A stretch of 64,000 bases of DNA from Klebsiella sp. RIT-PI-d. Its GTDB lineage: Bacteria; Pseudomonadota; Gammaproteobacteria; Enterobacterales; Enterobacteriaceae. The DNA lies in NCBI RefSeq assembly GCF_001187865.1, contig NZ_LGIT01000009.1, positions 620,001 to 684,000 on the forward strand, in the 5' to 3' direction. This document shows positions 52,372-62,522 of the stretch, piece after piece. The notes under the pieces were generated by a model that had not been told where the DNA came from, did no database searches, and was given only the letters and a program-made list of their open reading frames with translations. Each line of letters opens with the position of its first letter. Position 1 is the stretch's first letter. The position numbers were made by a program, and so were the translations under genes.

Positions 52372-52383
52372 GTCCGATCAGTT
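52367..52383 (-). promoter_or_regulatory. FadR operator of fabA
   Basis: AACTGATCGGACTTGTT on the minus strand resembles the FadR site AACTGGTCNGACCTGTT and sits at about -40, where FadR activates fabA in E. coli. It overlaps the end of lonH by 6 bp. Confidence 0.8.
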
Positions 52384-54138
52384 GGAACCTGAACCATTGA
52401 GCCAGCGTAACGGCCAGGGATAGCGATGACGTACGTCCGGCTGATTAGCCTGTGCTATCCGTTCCTGAATAGTTTGTAAGAGTGAAGTCTGCCCTTCATC
52501 GTCCCATGGGATCTGAGTCAGAAGAGGCAGGGCATCAGTCACATCATCAATTGCCCAAATGAAAAATTGTTCTGCTTCAACGGCGTCTAACACCGACTGG
52601 GCGAGACTCAAATGACGCACATTAGCCGCAGGGATAATCACGCCCTGATGTCCCGTCAGACCGCGCTGCTGGCAAATCGTAAAGAAGCCTTCGATTTTTT
52701 CATTGAGTCCGCCGACTGGCTGAACACGACCAAACTGATCGACCGAGCCGGTAATCGCCAGACTTTGATTAATGGGCGCGTTAGCCAGGGCGCTAATCAG
52801 CGCGCAAAGCTCGGCCAGCGAGGCGCTGTCGCCGTCAACCTCGCTATAAGATTGTTCAAATGTCAGCGAGGCAGAGAAGGGAATTTGCTGATCGAGTTCA
52901 AGCTCGGTCATCAAAAACGCCTGCATGATCATCATGCCTTTGGCATGGATGTTACCGCCCAGGTCTGCTTTACGCTCGATATCGGTAAACTCGCCATCAC
53001 CCACATGCACCACGCAGCTAATACGTGAAGGTTCACCAAAGGCGCGAGGATGTCCCGGAAATTCGATCACCGACAGGGCGTTGATCTGTCCAACTTGTCC
53101 ACCCTCGGTTTCAATCAACACCTGCTCAAGCAGGATCTCATCCTGAATTCGTTCGGCAAGGAAGCCTTCACGCCATTCACGCTGGGACAGCATCGCCTGA
53201 AGCTGCTCAGCGTTAAAGGTGGTTTCCCCGGTAAATGCCGCAGCCTCGCGAAGCTGACGCGCTATCCATAACGGGCAGAGCGGTAGCGTGTCGCGATCGC
53301 CAGTGTATCTGACGGCTTCACGGACAAAAAACGGCCATGCATCTGCGCCCGGCATCGGTAGCTGATAGTAGCCAGCAACCTGGTGGACCCATCCGCACCA
53401 CTGCTGCATATCTTCCGCATCGGCAACCTGAAAGTTATCTTCAAACTCGCTGTAAATAGCGTTGGCGGCAATCTCCGGCTCCATTTCCTGGAAATCAGCC
53501 AGCGAATCACGCTCGCCAATCAGGATAACCTTTAATGAGAGCGGCATTGACGGGACGCTAACCGGCAGCGGGCGCGATTCATCAAAGGCAACCCAGTCAA
53601 AGCGCTGGAGGGCGACAATCATTTTCAGCCGCATCCACAGCAGCGGCTGAGCCAGAAGGGTGCGAAGAGAGACAATCAGCACGCCACCGTTTGCCTGATG
53701 TACCAGGCCCGGATGCAGAGTGACTTCGCCATTAAACTGGCGAACACAGCCAAAAAGCTGTTCGGCTTCAACCCAGTCGGCACAAATGATTTGGCCAGTG
53801 CTGGCAAAGTTATCCTGCAAGGATTGCGCTGGTTGCAGAGTAATATGTTGGCGCTCAATCTGATAGCGAACGCCGGTCAATTGCTCTGATGTAGGATAGA
53901 GCGCCTGAGCGGTAGTCGTCAGCAGATGCAGATATTCTGTTTCTTCTGGTGCTTTCACCAGCATAAAGGGAGATACCGACAGCGGACGAAGCAACTGCTC
54001 AAACGCATAGAGCAGACGGTCCTGAGTGCCGCTTAACAGCGTATCGTCTTCAGATGCGAAATCTGGCAGTGCGAACACGGTCTGATAGCTTTCGGTATCA
54101 GGTGTAAGATCGCGCCAGGCAAGTTTATTTATGGTCAA
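52378..54138 (-). CDS. lonH: Lon-family protease homologue LonH
   Basis: A predicted Lon-type protease of unknown substrate. The 586-residue product is the E. coli YcbZ length. The C-terminal proteolytic domain has the Ser-Lys dyad: Ser438 in DGDSAS and Lys481 in [10 protein letters not shown], 43 residues apart as in true Lon. The N-terminal half is an AAA-like region ([16 protein letters not shown]), but no canonical Walker A (GxxxxGK[ST]) is visible anywhere. It is divergent from matP and lies upstream of fabA. Confidence 0.93.
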   Translation of the reverse strand: MTINKLAWRDLTPDTESYQTVFALPDFASEDDTLLSGTQDRLLYAFEQLLRPLSVSPFMLVKAPEETEYLHLLTTTAQALYPTSEQLTGVRYQIERQHITLQPAQSLQDNFASTGQIICADWVEAEQLFGCVRQFNGEVTLHPGLVHQANGGVLIVSLRTLLAQPLLWMRLKMIVALQRFDWVAFDESRPLPVSVPSMPLSLKVILIGERDSLADFQEMEPEIAANAIYSEFEDNFQVADAEDMQQWCGWVHQVAGYYQLPMPGADAWPFFVREAVRYTGDRDTLPLCPLWIARQLREAAAFTGETTFNAEQLQAMLSQREWREGFLAERIQDEILLEQVLIETEGGQVGQINALSVIEFPGHPRAFGEPSRISCVVHVGDGEFTDIERKADLGGNIHAKGMMIMQAFLMTELELDQQIPFSASLTFEQSYSEVDGDSASLAELCALISALANAPINQSLAITGSVDQFGRVQPVGGLNEKIEGFFTICQQRGLTGHQGVIIPAANVRHLSLAQSVLDAVEAEQFFIWAIDDVTDALPLLTQIPWDDEGQTSLLQTIQERIAQANQPDVRHRYPWPLRWLNGSGSN

Positions 54139-54320
54139 AGTCGATATTTTTTAGTCAGATTCAAAGCGCGAGATTATACCGCATGAGACAGATGAGCACA
54201 CGGATAATAGATAACCAACGTCTGGGAAAACGCATTTTGATTACGGTCTGCGATTTGTGCTCAGCACAATGCAAAAAAACTGTTATCCTGAATGAGTTAC
54301 ACGGTCACATTGAGATCGCG

Positions 54321-54773
54321 ATGAAATATCAACAACTCGAAAACCTTGAGAGCGGCTGGAAGTGGAAGTACCTGGTGAAAAAGCACCGGGAGGGGGAGCT
54401 GATCACCCGCTACATCGAAACCAGCGCGGCCAGAGAGGCTGTCGACGCACTGCTAAAACTCGAAAATGAACCGGTTCAGGTTACTGCCTGGATTGAGCAG
54501 CACATCAATCCGGCGTTGTTGAACCGCATGAAGCAGACTATCCGTGCCCGGCGTAAACGGCATTTTAATGCTGAACATCAGCATACGCGTAAAAAATCTA
54601 TCGATCTGGAGTTTGCTGTCTGGCAGCGTCTGGCGGGACTGGCTCAACGACGCGGAAAAACCCTGTCCGAAACCATTGTTCAGCTGATCGAGGATGCCGA
54701 AAACAAAGAGAAATATGCAACGCGCATGAGCAGCCTGAAAAGCGACCTGAAGGCGATGTTGGGCAAAGAATAA
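54321..54773 (+). CDS. matP: Macrodomain Ter protein MatP
   Basis: MatP binds matS sites in the terminus region, condenses the Ter macrodomain, excludes MukBEF there and links to the divisome through ZapB. The 150-residue product is the E. coli length. It has an N-terminal four-helix bundle, a ribbon-helix-helix DNA-binding part ([25 protein letters not shown], about 100-125) and a C-terminal coiled coil that forms tetramers. The start at ATG 54321 gives [15 protein letters not shown]. Confidence 0.97.
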   Translation: MKYQQLENLESGWKWKYLVKKHREGELITRYIETSAAREAVDALLKLENEPVQVTAWIEQHINPALLNRMKQTIRARRKRHFNAEHQHTRKKSIDLEFAVWQRLAGLAQRRGKTLSETIVQLIEDAENKEKYATRMSSLKSDLKAMLGKE

Positions 54774-54795
54774 CGTTTACTCAATCTGAAGACAT

Positions 54796-54824
54796 AAAAA
54801 AACCCCGCATCGCGGGGTTTTTTA
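54796..54824. terminator. Bidirectional terminator between matP and ompA
   Basis: AAAAAACCCCGC/GCGGGGTTTTTT with a 3-nt loop and symmetric A and T runs, serving two converging genes. Confidence 0.94.
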
Positions 54825-54837
54825 TTAGACGATAAAC

Positions 54838-55896
54838 TTAAGCCTGCGGCTGAGTTACAACGTCTTTGATACCTTTAACTTCGATCTCAACGCGACGATC
54901 CGGTGCCAGGCAATCGATCAGTGCAGCGCGTGCTTTCACGTTGTCACAGGTGTTGCCGGTAACTGGGTTAGATTCGCCCATACCACGTGCGGAGATTTTG
55001 TTAGCCGGGATACCTTTAGAGATCAGGTAGTCAACAACAGACTGAGCACGTTTCTCGGACAGGCCCTGGTTGTAAGCGTCAGAACCGATACGGTCGGTGA
55101 AGCCCAGAACCACAACAGAACCGTCTTTCGGATCCAGGTTGCTCAGCTGAGAGTACATCTGATCCAGCGCCTGCTGGCCTTCCGGCTTCAGGGTAGCTTT
55201 GTTGAAGTTGAACAGTACGTCAGACTTCAGGGTAAAGTGTTTGGTCTGTACTTCTGGAGCCGGAGCCGGAGCCGGTGCAACTACCGGTGCCGCGTCTTCC
55301 TGCTGACCAAAGCGGTAGGAAACACCTAAGCTCAGCAGGCCGTTGTCCGGACGAGTACCAACGGTGTTAGCGTCGCCAATGTTGTTGGTCCACTGGTATT
55401 CCAGACGGGTAGCAACATCACGAGTAACAGCCCACTCAACACCACCAGCGAATACCGGAGAAACGCCAGTATCGTGATCTTTGAAGGTGTCGCCGCTTAC
55501 GCGAGACTGAGCTTTAGCATCTGCACGCCATACCATACCACCCAGACGAGTATAAACGTCCAGATCGTCAGCTACTGGGTAGCTCAGTTTGGTGGTCAGC
55601 TGAATGCCCTGTGCTTTGAAAGCACCGTTTACATTGCCGCCTTTATAAGCCATACGGCCTAACCAGTCGTAACCCAGTTCGAAACCAACGTACGGGTTAA
55701 CCTGGTAGCCACCGAACGCACCAGCGCCAAGCTGGTCATCACGGGTTGGGCCGTCATTCGGGATAAACCCGGTGTCATGATACTGGGACCAGCCCAGTTT
55801 AGCACCAGTGTACCAGGTTTCGTCTTTCGGAGCGGCCTGCGCTACGGTAGCGAAGCCAACCAGTGCCACTGCAATCGCGATAGCTGTCTTTTTCAT
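54838..55896 (-). CDS. ompA: Outer-membrane protein A
   Basis: OmpA is an abundant eight-stranded barrel with a periplasmic peptidoglycan-binding domain. The product has 352 residues (346 in E. coli). The signal peptide is residues 1-21 (ending AQA), mature start APKDETWY. A Pro-Ala hinge (APAPAPAPE) leads to the OmpA/MotB domain with NxxLSExRAxxVxxYL-type motif [14 protein letters not shown] and disulfide cysteines in [17 protein letters not shown]. The third surface loop is about 5 residues longer than in K-12. The start at ATG 55896 gives [12 protein letters not shown]. Confidence 0.98.
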   Translation of the reverse strand: MKKTAIAIAVALVGFATVAQAAPKDETWYTGAKLGWSQYHDTGFIPNDGPTRDDQLGAGAFGGYQVNPYVGFELGYDWLGRMAYKGGNVNGAFKAQGIQLTTKLSYPVADDLDVYTRLGGMVWRADAKAQSRVSGDTFKDHDTGVSPVFAGGVEWAVTRDVATRLEYQWTNNIGDANTVGTRPDNGLLSLGVSYRFGQQEDAAPVVAPAPAPAPEVQTKHFTLKSDVLFNFNKATLKPEGQQALDQMYSQLSNLDPKDGSVVVLGFTDRIGSDAYNQGLSEKRAQSVVDYLISKGIPANKISARGMGESNPVTGNTCDNVKARAALIDCLAPDRRVEIEVKGIKDVVTQPQA

Positions 55897-56032
55897 TTTT
55901 TGCGCCTCGTTATCATCCAAAATCGCCATGAATATTCAAAGAAACTCACGGTTAAATCCTTCACCGGGGGCGCGACTTGTTGAATACGCCGCCGTTATTA
56001 ACGGCTTAAGACGAGCACCCCTGGCGATGTAA

Positions 56033-56060
56033 AGTCTACAACGTAGTTGGAAACTTACAA
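56033..56060 (-). promoter_or_regulatory. ompA promoter
   Basis: On the minus strand TTGTAA (56060-56055), a 16-bp spacer and TAGACT (56038-56033). The predicted start near 56026 gives the long leader characteristic of ompA. Confidence 0.68.
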
Positions 56061-56061
56061 G

Positions 56062-56077
56062 TGTGAACTCTGTCAGG
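56062..56077 (-). promoter_or_regulatory. CRP-like site at ompA
   Basis: TGTGA-ACTCTG-TCAGG matches one CRP half-site fully and the other partly. It lies next to the ompA -35, in the position of the E. coli CRP site. Confidence 0.45.
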
Positions 56078-56247
56078 CATATGAAAAAAAAAGGCTGTCG
56101 GACACATTGTGAAACATTCGTGTGTCATTTTTCGTCGGTCCATGCCGCCTGAGACCGCACCAGACAAGCATTGACGCTAAATTTGCCAGTACAATAAAAA
56201 GGTTGCCGAAAGTTTAAAATATTTACCAGGAAAAATCTTAATTGCGA

Positions 56248-56760
56248 CTAATGATACAAATTTGAGTGAATTTTTAGCGCATCAGAATGTCTGCCGCTAC
56301 GATTGTCCCCCTGAATGGGACGCATAATAAACCCCATTGCATGACCTTCCTCTGCCGCCTTTGCCAGAAGAGAATACTCTTCGGGGGTCAATTCTTCCGA
56401 CAACCAGCCAATTACCACGCTGTAGTTTCCGGTGCGTAATGCACGAATCATAGCGGCCAGTGTATTGCACGGTGGCATCTGGCTAATTTGCATCAATTTC
56501 GTTAACGGAAGCCCGGCTGATTGAACCCATTCCCGGCTGAGTTTTTGCTGTGGCGTGAGCCAGAGCTGCCAGCGCGACTGTTGGCCTAACTGCTGTAGCA
56601 GCGGCAACAACAAGAGTTGCGTCATCATGGGCTGGTCTTCCCGATAGACAATTTCGCTTATCAAACCCGTAGAGCACTGCTCCGTTGCAGAATAGACACT
56701 TGCAGTAGAGGTTTTCGAAAATGAAGACGGTGTGCGATTTGCATGACGTGAAGTGTACAT
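56248..56760 (-). CDS. sulA: SOS cell-division inhibitor SulA
   Basis: SulA binds FtsZ and blocks septation during DNA damage; Lon degrades it afterwards. The product has 170 residues (169 in E. coli). The N-terminal ~35 residues vary, while [26 protein letters not shown] and [15 protein letters not shown] are strongly conserved. The C-terminus ends KIHSNLYH, the Lon recognition end. Preceded by a perfect LexA box. Confidence 0.97.
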   Translation of the reverse strand: MYTSRHANRTPSSFSKTSTASVYSATEQCSTGLISEIVYREDQPMMTQLLLLPLLQQLGQQSRWQLWLTPQQKLSREWVQSAGLPLTKLMQISQMPPCNTLAAMIRALRTGNYSVVIGWLSEELTPEEYSLLAKAAEEGHAMGFIMRPIQGDNRSGRHSDALKIHSNLYH

Positions 56761-56781
56761 AATTAATCCAGCCCTGATGGT

Positions 56782-56824
56782 TACTGTATATATATACAGT
56801 AACTCTGCTGCGTATAAAGATCAA
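56782..56824 (-). promoter_or_regulatory. sulA promoter with LexA box
   Basis: The SOS box CTGTATATATATACAG (56784-56799) is a perfect palindrome with consensus CTGT/ACAG ends. On the minus strand TTGATC (56824-56819), a 17-bp spacer and TACTGT (56801-56796) form the promoter, so LexA covers the -10. Confidence 0.93.
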
Positions 56825-56977
56825 CCTCATTTTCTGAAAGCAACTCGCAAATTTGAACGCCATTTTGACCGATTGCAAAATTCATGTTGCTGTCAGGCAC
56901 GAAGTTGCCTATTTTCCTGATTAGCGGATCCGTTAGTAATATATATATTTTATATACATGATTTATAAGGATTAATC

Positions 56978-57601
56978 ATGAGCAATATCTCATACAAACG
57001 GATTTATCAGTCGCAAGAATATCTCTCTCCGCTTGGACCGGTTCACTACCGGGCGCTCTTTGGTGGATACAGTCTGGCGATAGATGACACGGTGTTTGCC
57101 ATGGTAGCGGAAGGGGATTTATATCTACGTGTATGTGAACAAAGCGCACCCTATCGTGTAAATCATCCCACGCCACTACTGACGCTGCACAAAAGAGGCC
57201 GCCCTGTATTACTGAACTATTACCGGGTCGATGAAACGCTGTGGAGCGACCGGCAAACCCTTTTGCATCTCAGCTCATTTTCTCTTCAGGCAGCACGCCT
57301 CGAAAAAGCCCGGCGCGGGAGGGTTAAGAGGCTAAAAGATCTGCCGAATATCACGTTCCACCTTGAAATATTGTTGATGGAGGCAGGGATCGGCACTCAG
57401 GAGGAGTTACGCGCCCTGGGAGCGGAACTGGCATGGCTTAAAATCAGGGAAAAGAAAACGTCGCTTTCTGTCAGGCTTCTTTATGCGCTTGAAGGGGCCA
57501 TTGCCGGAATGCATGAAGCCAGGCTGTCGCCACAAAGACGGCAACAGTTGACGGAATGGCATAATTGTTTACCAGCACCCCGATATGAGGTAGTGAGATA
57601 G
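56978..57601 (+). CDS. sxy: Competence and CRP-S regulator Sxy (TfoX)
   Basis: Sxy works with CRP at CRP-S promoters to switch on DNA-uptake genes. The product has 207 residues (209 in E. coli). The TfoX N-terminal domain (YRALFGGYSLAIDDTVFAMVAEGDLYLR, about 23-50) and the C-terminal helix-hairpin-like domain (LKDLPNITFHLEILLMEAGI) are both present. It is one of the more divergent proteins in the window. AAGGATT precedes the ATG. It converges on yccS. Confidence 0.94.
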   Translation: MSNISYKRIYQSQEYLSPLGPVHYRALFGGYSLAIDDTVFAMVAEGDLYLRVCEQSAPYRVNHPTPLLTLHKRGRPVLLNYYRVDETLWSDRQTLLHLSSFSLQAARLEKARRGRVKRLKDLPNITFHLEILLMEAGIGTQEELRALGAELAWLKIREKKTSLSVRLLYALEGAIAGMHEARLSPQRRQQLTEWHNCLPAPRYEVVR

Positions 57602-57608
57602 CGGCCTC

Positions 57609-57640
57609 CGCCCTCCTGCTGCATGTTATGCAGGAGGGCG
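57609..57640. terminator. Hairpin between sxy and yccS
   Basis: CGCCCTCCTG/CAGGAGGGCG (57609-57618 and 57631-57640) with a 12-nt loop. There is no T run on either side, so its role as terminator is uncertain. Confidence 0.45.
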
Positions 57641-57646
57641 ACGCGA

Positions 57647-59779
57647 CTATGCCGAAGGCGGTGTAACCTGCTGCTGCAGATGGCTAATTTCCGGCAACAT
57701 TGCGATGAGCAGCCCGATTTGCTGCAGAACCAGCGGCTCGCTGCTTTGGGTGTATGGCTCAAGATGATGAATACGTTCGCTGAGTTCGTCCAGCGCCTGG
57801 CGGACACGTGGCGCATCGTCAGGAGCGTGATGAAAGGCATCATCGACATAACACACTGCATCATCCAGTAGCGCCAGCACGTTTTCATTGTTTAACTTTT
57901 CACGGTGCGCGCCCAGCGCTGAGATATAGCTGGTAAAGGTATGGTTCAGGCACAGCAGGCGAAACGCACTCTCCCGCATCTCAGCCGAAGTGTTAGGCTC
58001 CGTCGACATGTTCGAAACCACCGAAGCCAGTTCAGCGTTACGGTTATAGGCATCTCTGCGCGCGATGCGGTAGGCAAGACGGTTGTCCCGGCCCTGGTGA
58101 TACTGCTCGAGGATAGCGTCGAGATAGCGACAGTTGGCGTTAATTGCCTGATCCAGGACGCGTGGAAGGTTGCGAAACCGCCAGTCGGGCCAGATAAAGC
58201 TTACTGCCGCCCAGGCAATAGCGCAGCCGATAAGCGTATCTATAATGCGCGGCAGGGCCACTTCAAATCCTTCACCGAGCAGGTTAAAACACAACAGTAC
58301 CAGCAGTGTAATAAACATGGTCGCATGGGCATACTGCACGTTGCGGAAGGCGAAGAACAGCACGCCTGTCACAACGATAAGCACCAGTTGTCCTTCAATT
58401 GACGGCACAAAGAACAGAACCGGTAATCCGATTGCCACACCCACCAGAGTACCAATAACGCGCAGTGCCAGCCGATGACGGGTGGCATTATAGTTAGGCT
58501 GGCAAACGAACAGACTGGTGAGCAGTATCCAGTAACCGTGGTGCATACCGGTAAACTGGATCAACGCGTATCCCCCGCACAGTACCAGCGACATACGTAC
58601 CGCATGGCGGAACAGGGCAGATTCTGGCGTAAAGTTACGCGCAAGTCGTGTACGTATATCGCTAAAACCGTGCAGACTGTCGTCGGCCAGCAGATTTTCA
58701 GTCTCGCTGTGTTGCCCCTGCGGCTGACCGGACTCAATCGTCGCCAGCTGTGCATCTATGGCTCGCAAATTATTGAGCAAAAATCCCAGCGCTTTAACTT
58801 GCTCATCCGGTACGCCTGAAGCCCGCACCCGATCGAGTGCCGCATCAAGGTGGATAAATACCTTTTCAAAACGCGGATCGTGTTGCCAGGGCGTGCGCAG
58901 ACGAATGGCCTGGGCAAGGTGTTGACAGGCCTGGGCCTGCATTGAGAGCAGACGCTGAAAACGGAACATCACATCGCTATAACGAAAGCTGTCGCGCAGG
59001 GTTTGATACTGAATATGAGAGGAGCTGGCACGTTCATGAATATCTTGTGCAACAAAATAGTAGTGCAGCGTCTGCCGCGTCCCGCGTTGCCCACGATCGC
59101 CGCGCAGACGCGTCAGAAGTGAAGCTTTAGTCTGGTTTAAGGTCGTCACCAGCTGTCCGTTTGCCAGCGCCAGATCGTACATGGGTGCCTGGCTGTCTTC
59201 TTCAATATCGGGATCGAACAGCCTCGACTTTAACTCAAGATAGTGTGCAAGCTGCTCATAACTGCGGGCAAGATTATCCTGTAGCGGGCGGATAGGAAAA
59301 ATCAGGTGCCCGCTTAACGTGAGCAAGTTGTACCATACCGCTCCCGCCAGCAGCAGAAGCGGTTGCTGATACCAGTGCTCATAGAGCGATGTACCAAGCA
59401 TGGTATAGATAGCGATGAGCAATGCGCCAAAGGCGATGGTCGCATAGCGCGGGCCCAGTCCACCTAACAGGATAAAGCTGCTGGTTGAAATAGTTAACCC
59501 GATGGCAAATAGCCACGGCCAGTCGAATAACAATTCGACCGATGCCGAGGCGATAAAAAAACTCACCAGCGTAATGGCAAGATTACGCAGGCGACCGGTA
59601 AGCCGATCGTCCAGGTCGGCCAGTGCCGCAGCCACCACGCCCAGCGTGAGCGGGATGGTGAGTTTTACCTCGCCTAACCACCACGGCACTGAGACGGTCC
59701 CGCACAGGGCGATGAAAATTCTGACGTTGTAAAGCCAGACGCTGTTACCGAGACAGCGACGGATCAGAGGGCTTAGCAT
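57647..59779 (-). CDS. yccS: FUSC-family inner-membrane protein YccS
   Basis: Function not established; the family resembles aromatic acid/fusaric acid efflux proteins. The product has 710 residues (about 717 in E. coli). Two blocks of about six transmembrane helices (roughly 15-165 and 395-520) are each followed by a cytoplasmic helical part. Conserved segments include FGALLIAIYTMLGTSLYEHWYQQP and HHGYWILLTSLFVCQPNYNATRHRL. The yccF gene that lies upstream of it in K-12 is absent. Confidence 0.93.
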   Translation of the reverse strand: MLSPLIRRCLGNSVWLYNVRIFIALCGTVSVPWWLGEVKLTIPLTLGVVAAALADLDDRLTGRLRNLAITLVSFFIASASVELLFDWPWLFAIGLTISTSSFILLGGLGPRYATIAFGALLIAIYTMLGTSLYEHWYQQPLLLLAGAVWYNLLTLSGHLIFPIRPLQDNLARSYEQLAHYLELKSRLFDPDIEEDSQAPMYDLALANGQLVTTLNQTKASLLTRLRGDRGQRGTRQTLHYYFVAQDIHERASSSHIQYQTLRDSFRYSDVMFRFQRLLSMQAQACQHLAQAIRLRTPWQHDPRFEKVFIHLDAALDRVRASGVPDEQVKALGFLLNNLRAIDAQLATIESGQPQGQHSETENLLADDSLHGFSDIRTRLARNFTPESALFRHAVRMSLVLCGGYALIQFTGMHHGYWILLTSLFVCQPNYNATRHRLALRVIGTLVGVAIGLPVLFFVPSIEGQLVLIVVTGVLFFAFRNVQYAHATMFITLLVLLCFNLLGEGFEVALPRIIDTLIGCAIAWAAVSFIWPDWRFRNLPRVLDQAINANCRYLDAILEQYHQGRDNRLAYRIARRDAYNRNAELASVVSNMSTEPNTSAEMRESAFRLLCLNHTFTSYISALGAHREKLNNENVLALLDDAVCYVDDAFHHAPDDAPRVRQALDELSERIHHLEPYTQSSEPLVLQQIGLLIAMLPEISHLQQQVTPPSA

Positions 59780-60001
59780 AGCGTTAACGATCCTGTACTA
59801 AAAATGAGGTTGCAGGCCAGCAGAGGGTCGACTGAACGCTTCCCAAAACAAAGTTGAGGATATTCAAAACAGTGCGCATACAGCCTCAATAAAATCAGGG
59901 GAATAATCATTCCCGGTGATTGTACCGTTTTTTTGGCTGGAGCACCTGGTATCTGACGGTTAAACTGGGTGATAACAGGTATTGTCAGGGTTGAACGTCG
60001 C

Positions 60002-62056
60002 ATGGAACTAAAAGCCACATCGCTGGGTAAACGCATGGCGCAGCATCCTTATGACCGGGCGGAGATGTTGCACGCCGGGGTTAAGGTGTCCGGAGAGCGT
60101 CACGAATATATTATCCCTTTCAATCAGTTAGTTTCCGTTACCTGCAAGCGGGGCCTGGTGTGGGGTGAACTGGAATTTATGCTACCGGAAAATAAAGTGG
60201 TGCGCCTGCACGGTACGGAGTGGAGCGAAACGCAGCGCTTTCATGCTCATCTTATTTCTTTGTGGGACGCCTGGAGCGCACAAATGAGTGAGATTGCCGC
60301 GCAGGTGTTAAACCAGCAGCTTGATGAGATTGCCCGCCGCAGCGATGATGGCAAGTGGTTAACGCGTCAACAGACGCAGGGGCTTCAGATCCATATCCGC
60401 CACGCCCTTGAGGCTCTGCCGCTCCCTGTTTATCGGCTTGAAAGCTTTGAAAACTGTCGCGATGCGTGGCAACAGTGCCAGGCGTGGTTAAAAGACAGCG
60501 AGCGATCCAGACAGGCGCATAATCAGGTTTTCACTAAAGCAATGCTTAAACAGTATGCTGACTTTTTCGCGCAGGTTGAAAGCTCTCCGCTGAATCCCGC
60601 ACAGGCGCGGGCGGTGGTCAACGGTGAACCCTCCTTGCTGGTCCTGGCCGGCGCGGGCAGCGGTAAAACGTCCGTGCTGGTGGCCCGCGCCGGCTGGTTG
60701 ATTGAGCGCGGCGAGGCGGCCGCCGATCAAATTCTCCTGCTGGCATTTGGTCGTAAAGCAGCGGAGGAGATGGACGAGCGTATCCGCGAGCGATTGCAGA
60801 CGGATGATATTTCTGCCCGCACTTTCCATTCTCTGGCGCTGCATATTATTCGCCAGAGCAGTAAAAAAGTGCCCGCGGTCAGCGTGCTGGAAAATGATGC
60901 CACCGCCCGTCAGAAACTGTTTACCGACGTGTGGCAACAACAGTGTCAGGAAAAAAAAGCGCAGGCCAAAGGCTGGCGACAGTGGCTGGAAGATGAAATG
61001 GGCTGGAGTCTACCGGAAGGCAATTTCTGGGATGACAGAAGCCTGCTGCGACGGATGGGAAGCCGCCTTGATCGCTGGGTGAGCCTGATGCGTATGCACG
61101 GCGGTGCACAGGCAGAGATGATTAGCTCTGCACCTGAGGAGGTACGTGATCTCTTTAGTCGGCGTATTAAGCTTATGTCTCCCTTGCTGAAGGCGTGGAA
61201 GACGGCGCTGAAAGCGGAGAATGCGGTGGATTTTTCAGGATTAATTCACCAGGCCATTAATGTGCTGGAGAAAGGGCGTTTTGTCAGCCCGTGGAAGCAC
61301 ATTCTGGTCGATGAGTTTCAGGATATCTCACCGCAACGAGCCGCACTGCTGGCCGCCCTGCGTAAACAAAATTCGCAAACCACTCTCTTTGCCGTCGGGG
61401 ATGACTGGCAGGCTATCTACCGGTTTAGCGGGGCGCAGATGTCCTTGACCACGGCGTTCAACGATTATTTTGGCGAAGGCGAACGCTGCGCGCTGGATAC
61501 CACCTACCGCTTTAACGGGCGGATTGGTGAAATTGCCAACCGGTTTATTCAGCAAAACCCGCACCAGCTTAAAAAGCCGCTTAACAGTCTGCAAGCCGGT
61601 GACAAAAAAGCGGTTACTCTTATCGCCGGGCAACATCTGGATGCGCTACTGGATAAGCTCAGCGGCTATGTCCGGCCCGAAGAGCAGATCCTGCTGCTGG
61701 CGCGTTATCACTATCTGAAACCGGCCGTGCTGGAAAAAGCCAAAACGCGGTGGCCAAATTTGAACCTGGCTTTTATGACCATCCATGCCAGTAAAGGACA
61801 GCAGGCTGATTACGCGATCGTTTTGGGGCTTCAGGAAGGGCTGGAGGGGTTTCCTGCGCCAGCGCGCGAGTCGATTATGGAACAGGCGCTACTTCCGCAG
61901 CCGGAAGATTTCCCGGATGCAGAGGAGAGACGTCTGCTGTACGTGGCAATCACCCGGGCGCGACAGCGGGTTTGGCTATTATTTGATCAGGACCGGCCAT
62001 CCCGTTTTGTCGAAACGCTAAAACAGCTTGATGTACCGGTCGCGTGCAAACCCTGA
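60002..62056 (+). CDS. helD: DNA helicase IV
   Basis: HelD is a UvrD/Rep-like superfamily 1, 3'-5' DNA helicase linked to RecF-type recombination. The 684-residue product is the E. coli length. Walker A AGAGSGKT is at 216-223, followed by AFGRKAAEEM (motif Ia), ILVDEFQDISPQR (Walker B), VGDDWQAIYRF (motif III), TIHASKGQQADYAIV (motif V) and LLYVAITRARQRV (motif VI). The start at ATG 60002 gives MELKATSLGKR. It converges on mgsA with a 7-bp gap. Confidence 0.97.
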   Translation: MELKATSLGKRMAQHPYDRAEMLHAGVKVSGERHEYIIPFNQLVSVTCKRGLVWGELEFMLPENKVVRLHGTEWSETQRFHAHLISLWDAWSAQMSEIAAQVLNQQLDEIARRSDDGKWLTRQQTQGLQIHIRHALEALPLPVYRLESFENCRDAWQQCQAWLKDSERSRQAHNQVFTKAMLKQYADFFAQVESSPLNPAQARAVVNGEPSLLVLAGAGSGKTSVLVARAGWLIERGEAAADQILLLAFGRKAAEEMDERIRERLQTDDISARTFHSLALHIIRQSSKKVPAVSVLENDATARQKLFTDVWQQQCQEKKAQAKGWRQWLEDEMGWSLPEGNFWDDRSLLRRMGSRLDRWVSLMRMHGGAQAEMISSAPEEVRDLFSRRIKLMSPLLKAWKTALKAENAVDFSGLIHQAINVLEKGRFVSPWKHILVDEFQDISPQRAALLAALRKQNSQTTLFAVGDDWQAIYRFSGAQMSLTTAFNDYFGEGERCALDTTYRFNGRIGEIANRFIQQNPHQLKKPLNSLQAGDKKAVTLIAGQHLDALLDKLSGYVRPEEQILLLARYHYLKPAVLEKAKTRWPNLNLAFMTIHASKGQQADYAIVLGLQEGLEGFPAPARESIMEQALLPQPEDFPDAEERRLLYVAITRARQRVWLLFDQDRPSRFVETLKQLDVPVACKP

Positions 62057-62063
62057 GCCAGCC

Positions 62064-62522
62064 TTATTTCAGGCGTTCTGCAAGATAGCGTTGATAATCC
62101 GGGATTAGAATATCAATGCTGTCACTAAACTGCGGCGACTGAATAATAAAATCGGCGGTCGAAACATTGGTGGCAACCGGAATATTCCATACCGTTGCCA
62201 GACGCAGCAGCGCTTTAACATCCGGGTCATGCGGCACGGCATTTAGCGGATCCCAGAGAAAAATCAGTACGTCAATTTTGCCCTCAGAAATCAGCGCGCC
62301 AACCTGCTGATCGCCGCCCATTGGGCCGCTCAGCATCGCATTAACCTCAAGTCCGGTTGCCCGCTGAATAAGGTTTCCCGTCGTGCCGGTGGCATACAAA
62401 ATATGTTGTGAAAGCAAAGGCTGATGACGCTCCACCCATTTCATCAGCATTGATTTGCAGTGATCGTGCGCTACCAGCGCGATATGTTTGCGCGGTGGAA
62501 GCGAGCGTGTTGTAAGTTCCAT
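62064..62522 (-). CDS. mgsA: Methylglyoxal synthase
   Basis: MgsA turns dihydroxyacetone phosphate into methylglyoxal and phosphate, an overflow route when sugar phosphates build up. The 152-residue product is the E. coli length. Catalytic Asp71 is in [10 protein letters not shown], and ATGTTG binds phosphate. The start at ATG 62522 gives [20 protein letters not shown]; a longer frame adds 19 unconserved residues. No yccT follows upstream, unlike K-12. Confidence 0.97.
   Translation of the reverse strand: MELTTRSLPPRKHIALVAHDHCKSMLMKWVERHQPLLSQHILYATGTTGNLIQRATGLEVNAMLSGPMGGDQQVGALISEGKIDVLIFLWDPLNAVPHDPDVKALLRLATVWNIPVATNVSTADFIIQSPQFSDSIDILIPDYQRYLAERLK

Larger units (their letters stand above)
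55897..56247. other. ompA upstream region and ompA-sulA gap
   Basis: About 350 bp on the minus strand. It contains the ompA leader (about 130 nt, known in E. coli for stabilising the mRNA), the ompA promoter, a CRP-like site, and about 150 bp up to the sulA stop in which I see no gene or clear terminator. Confidence 0.65.
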
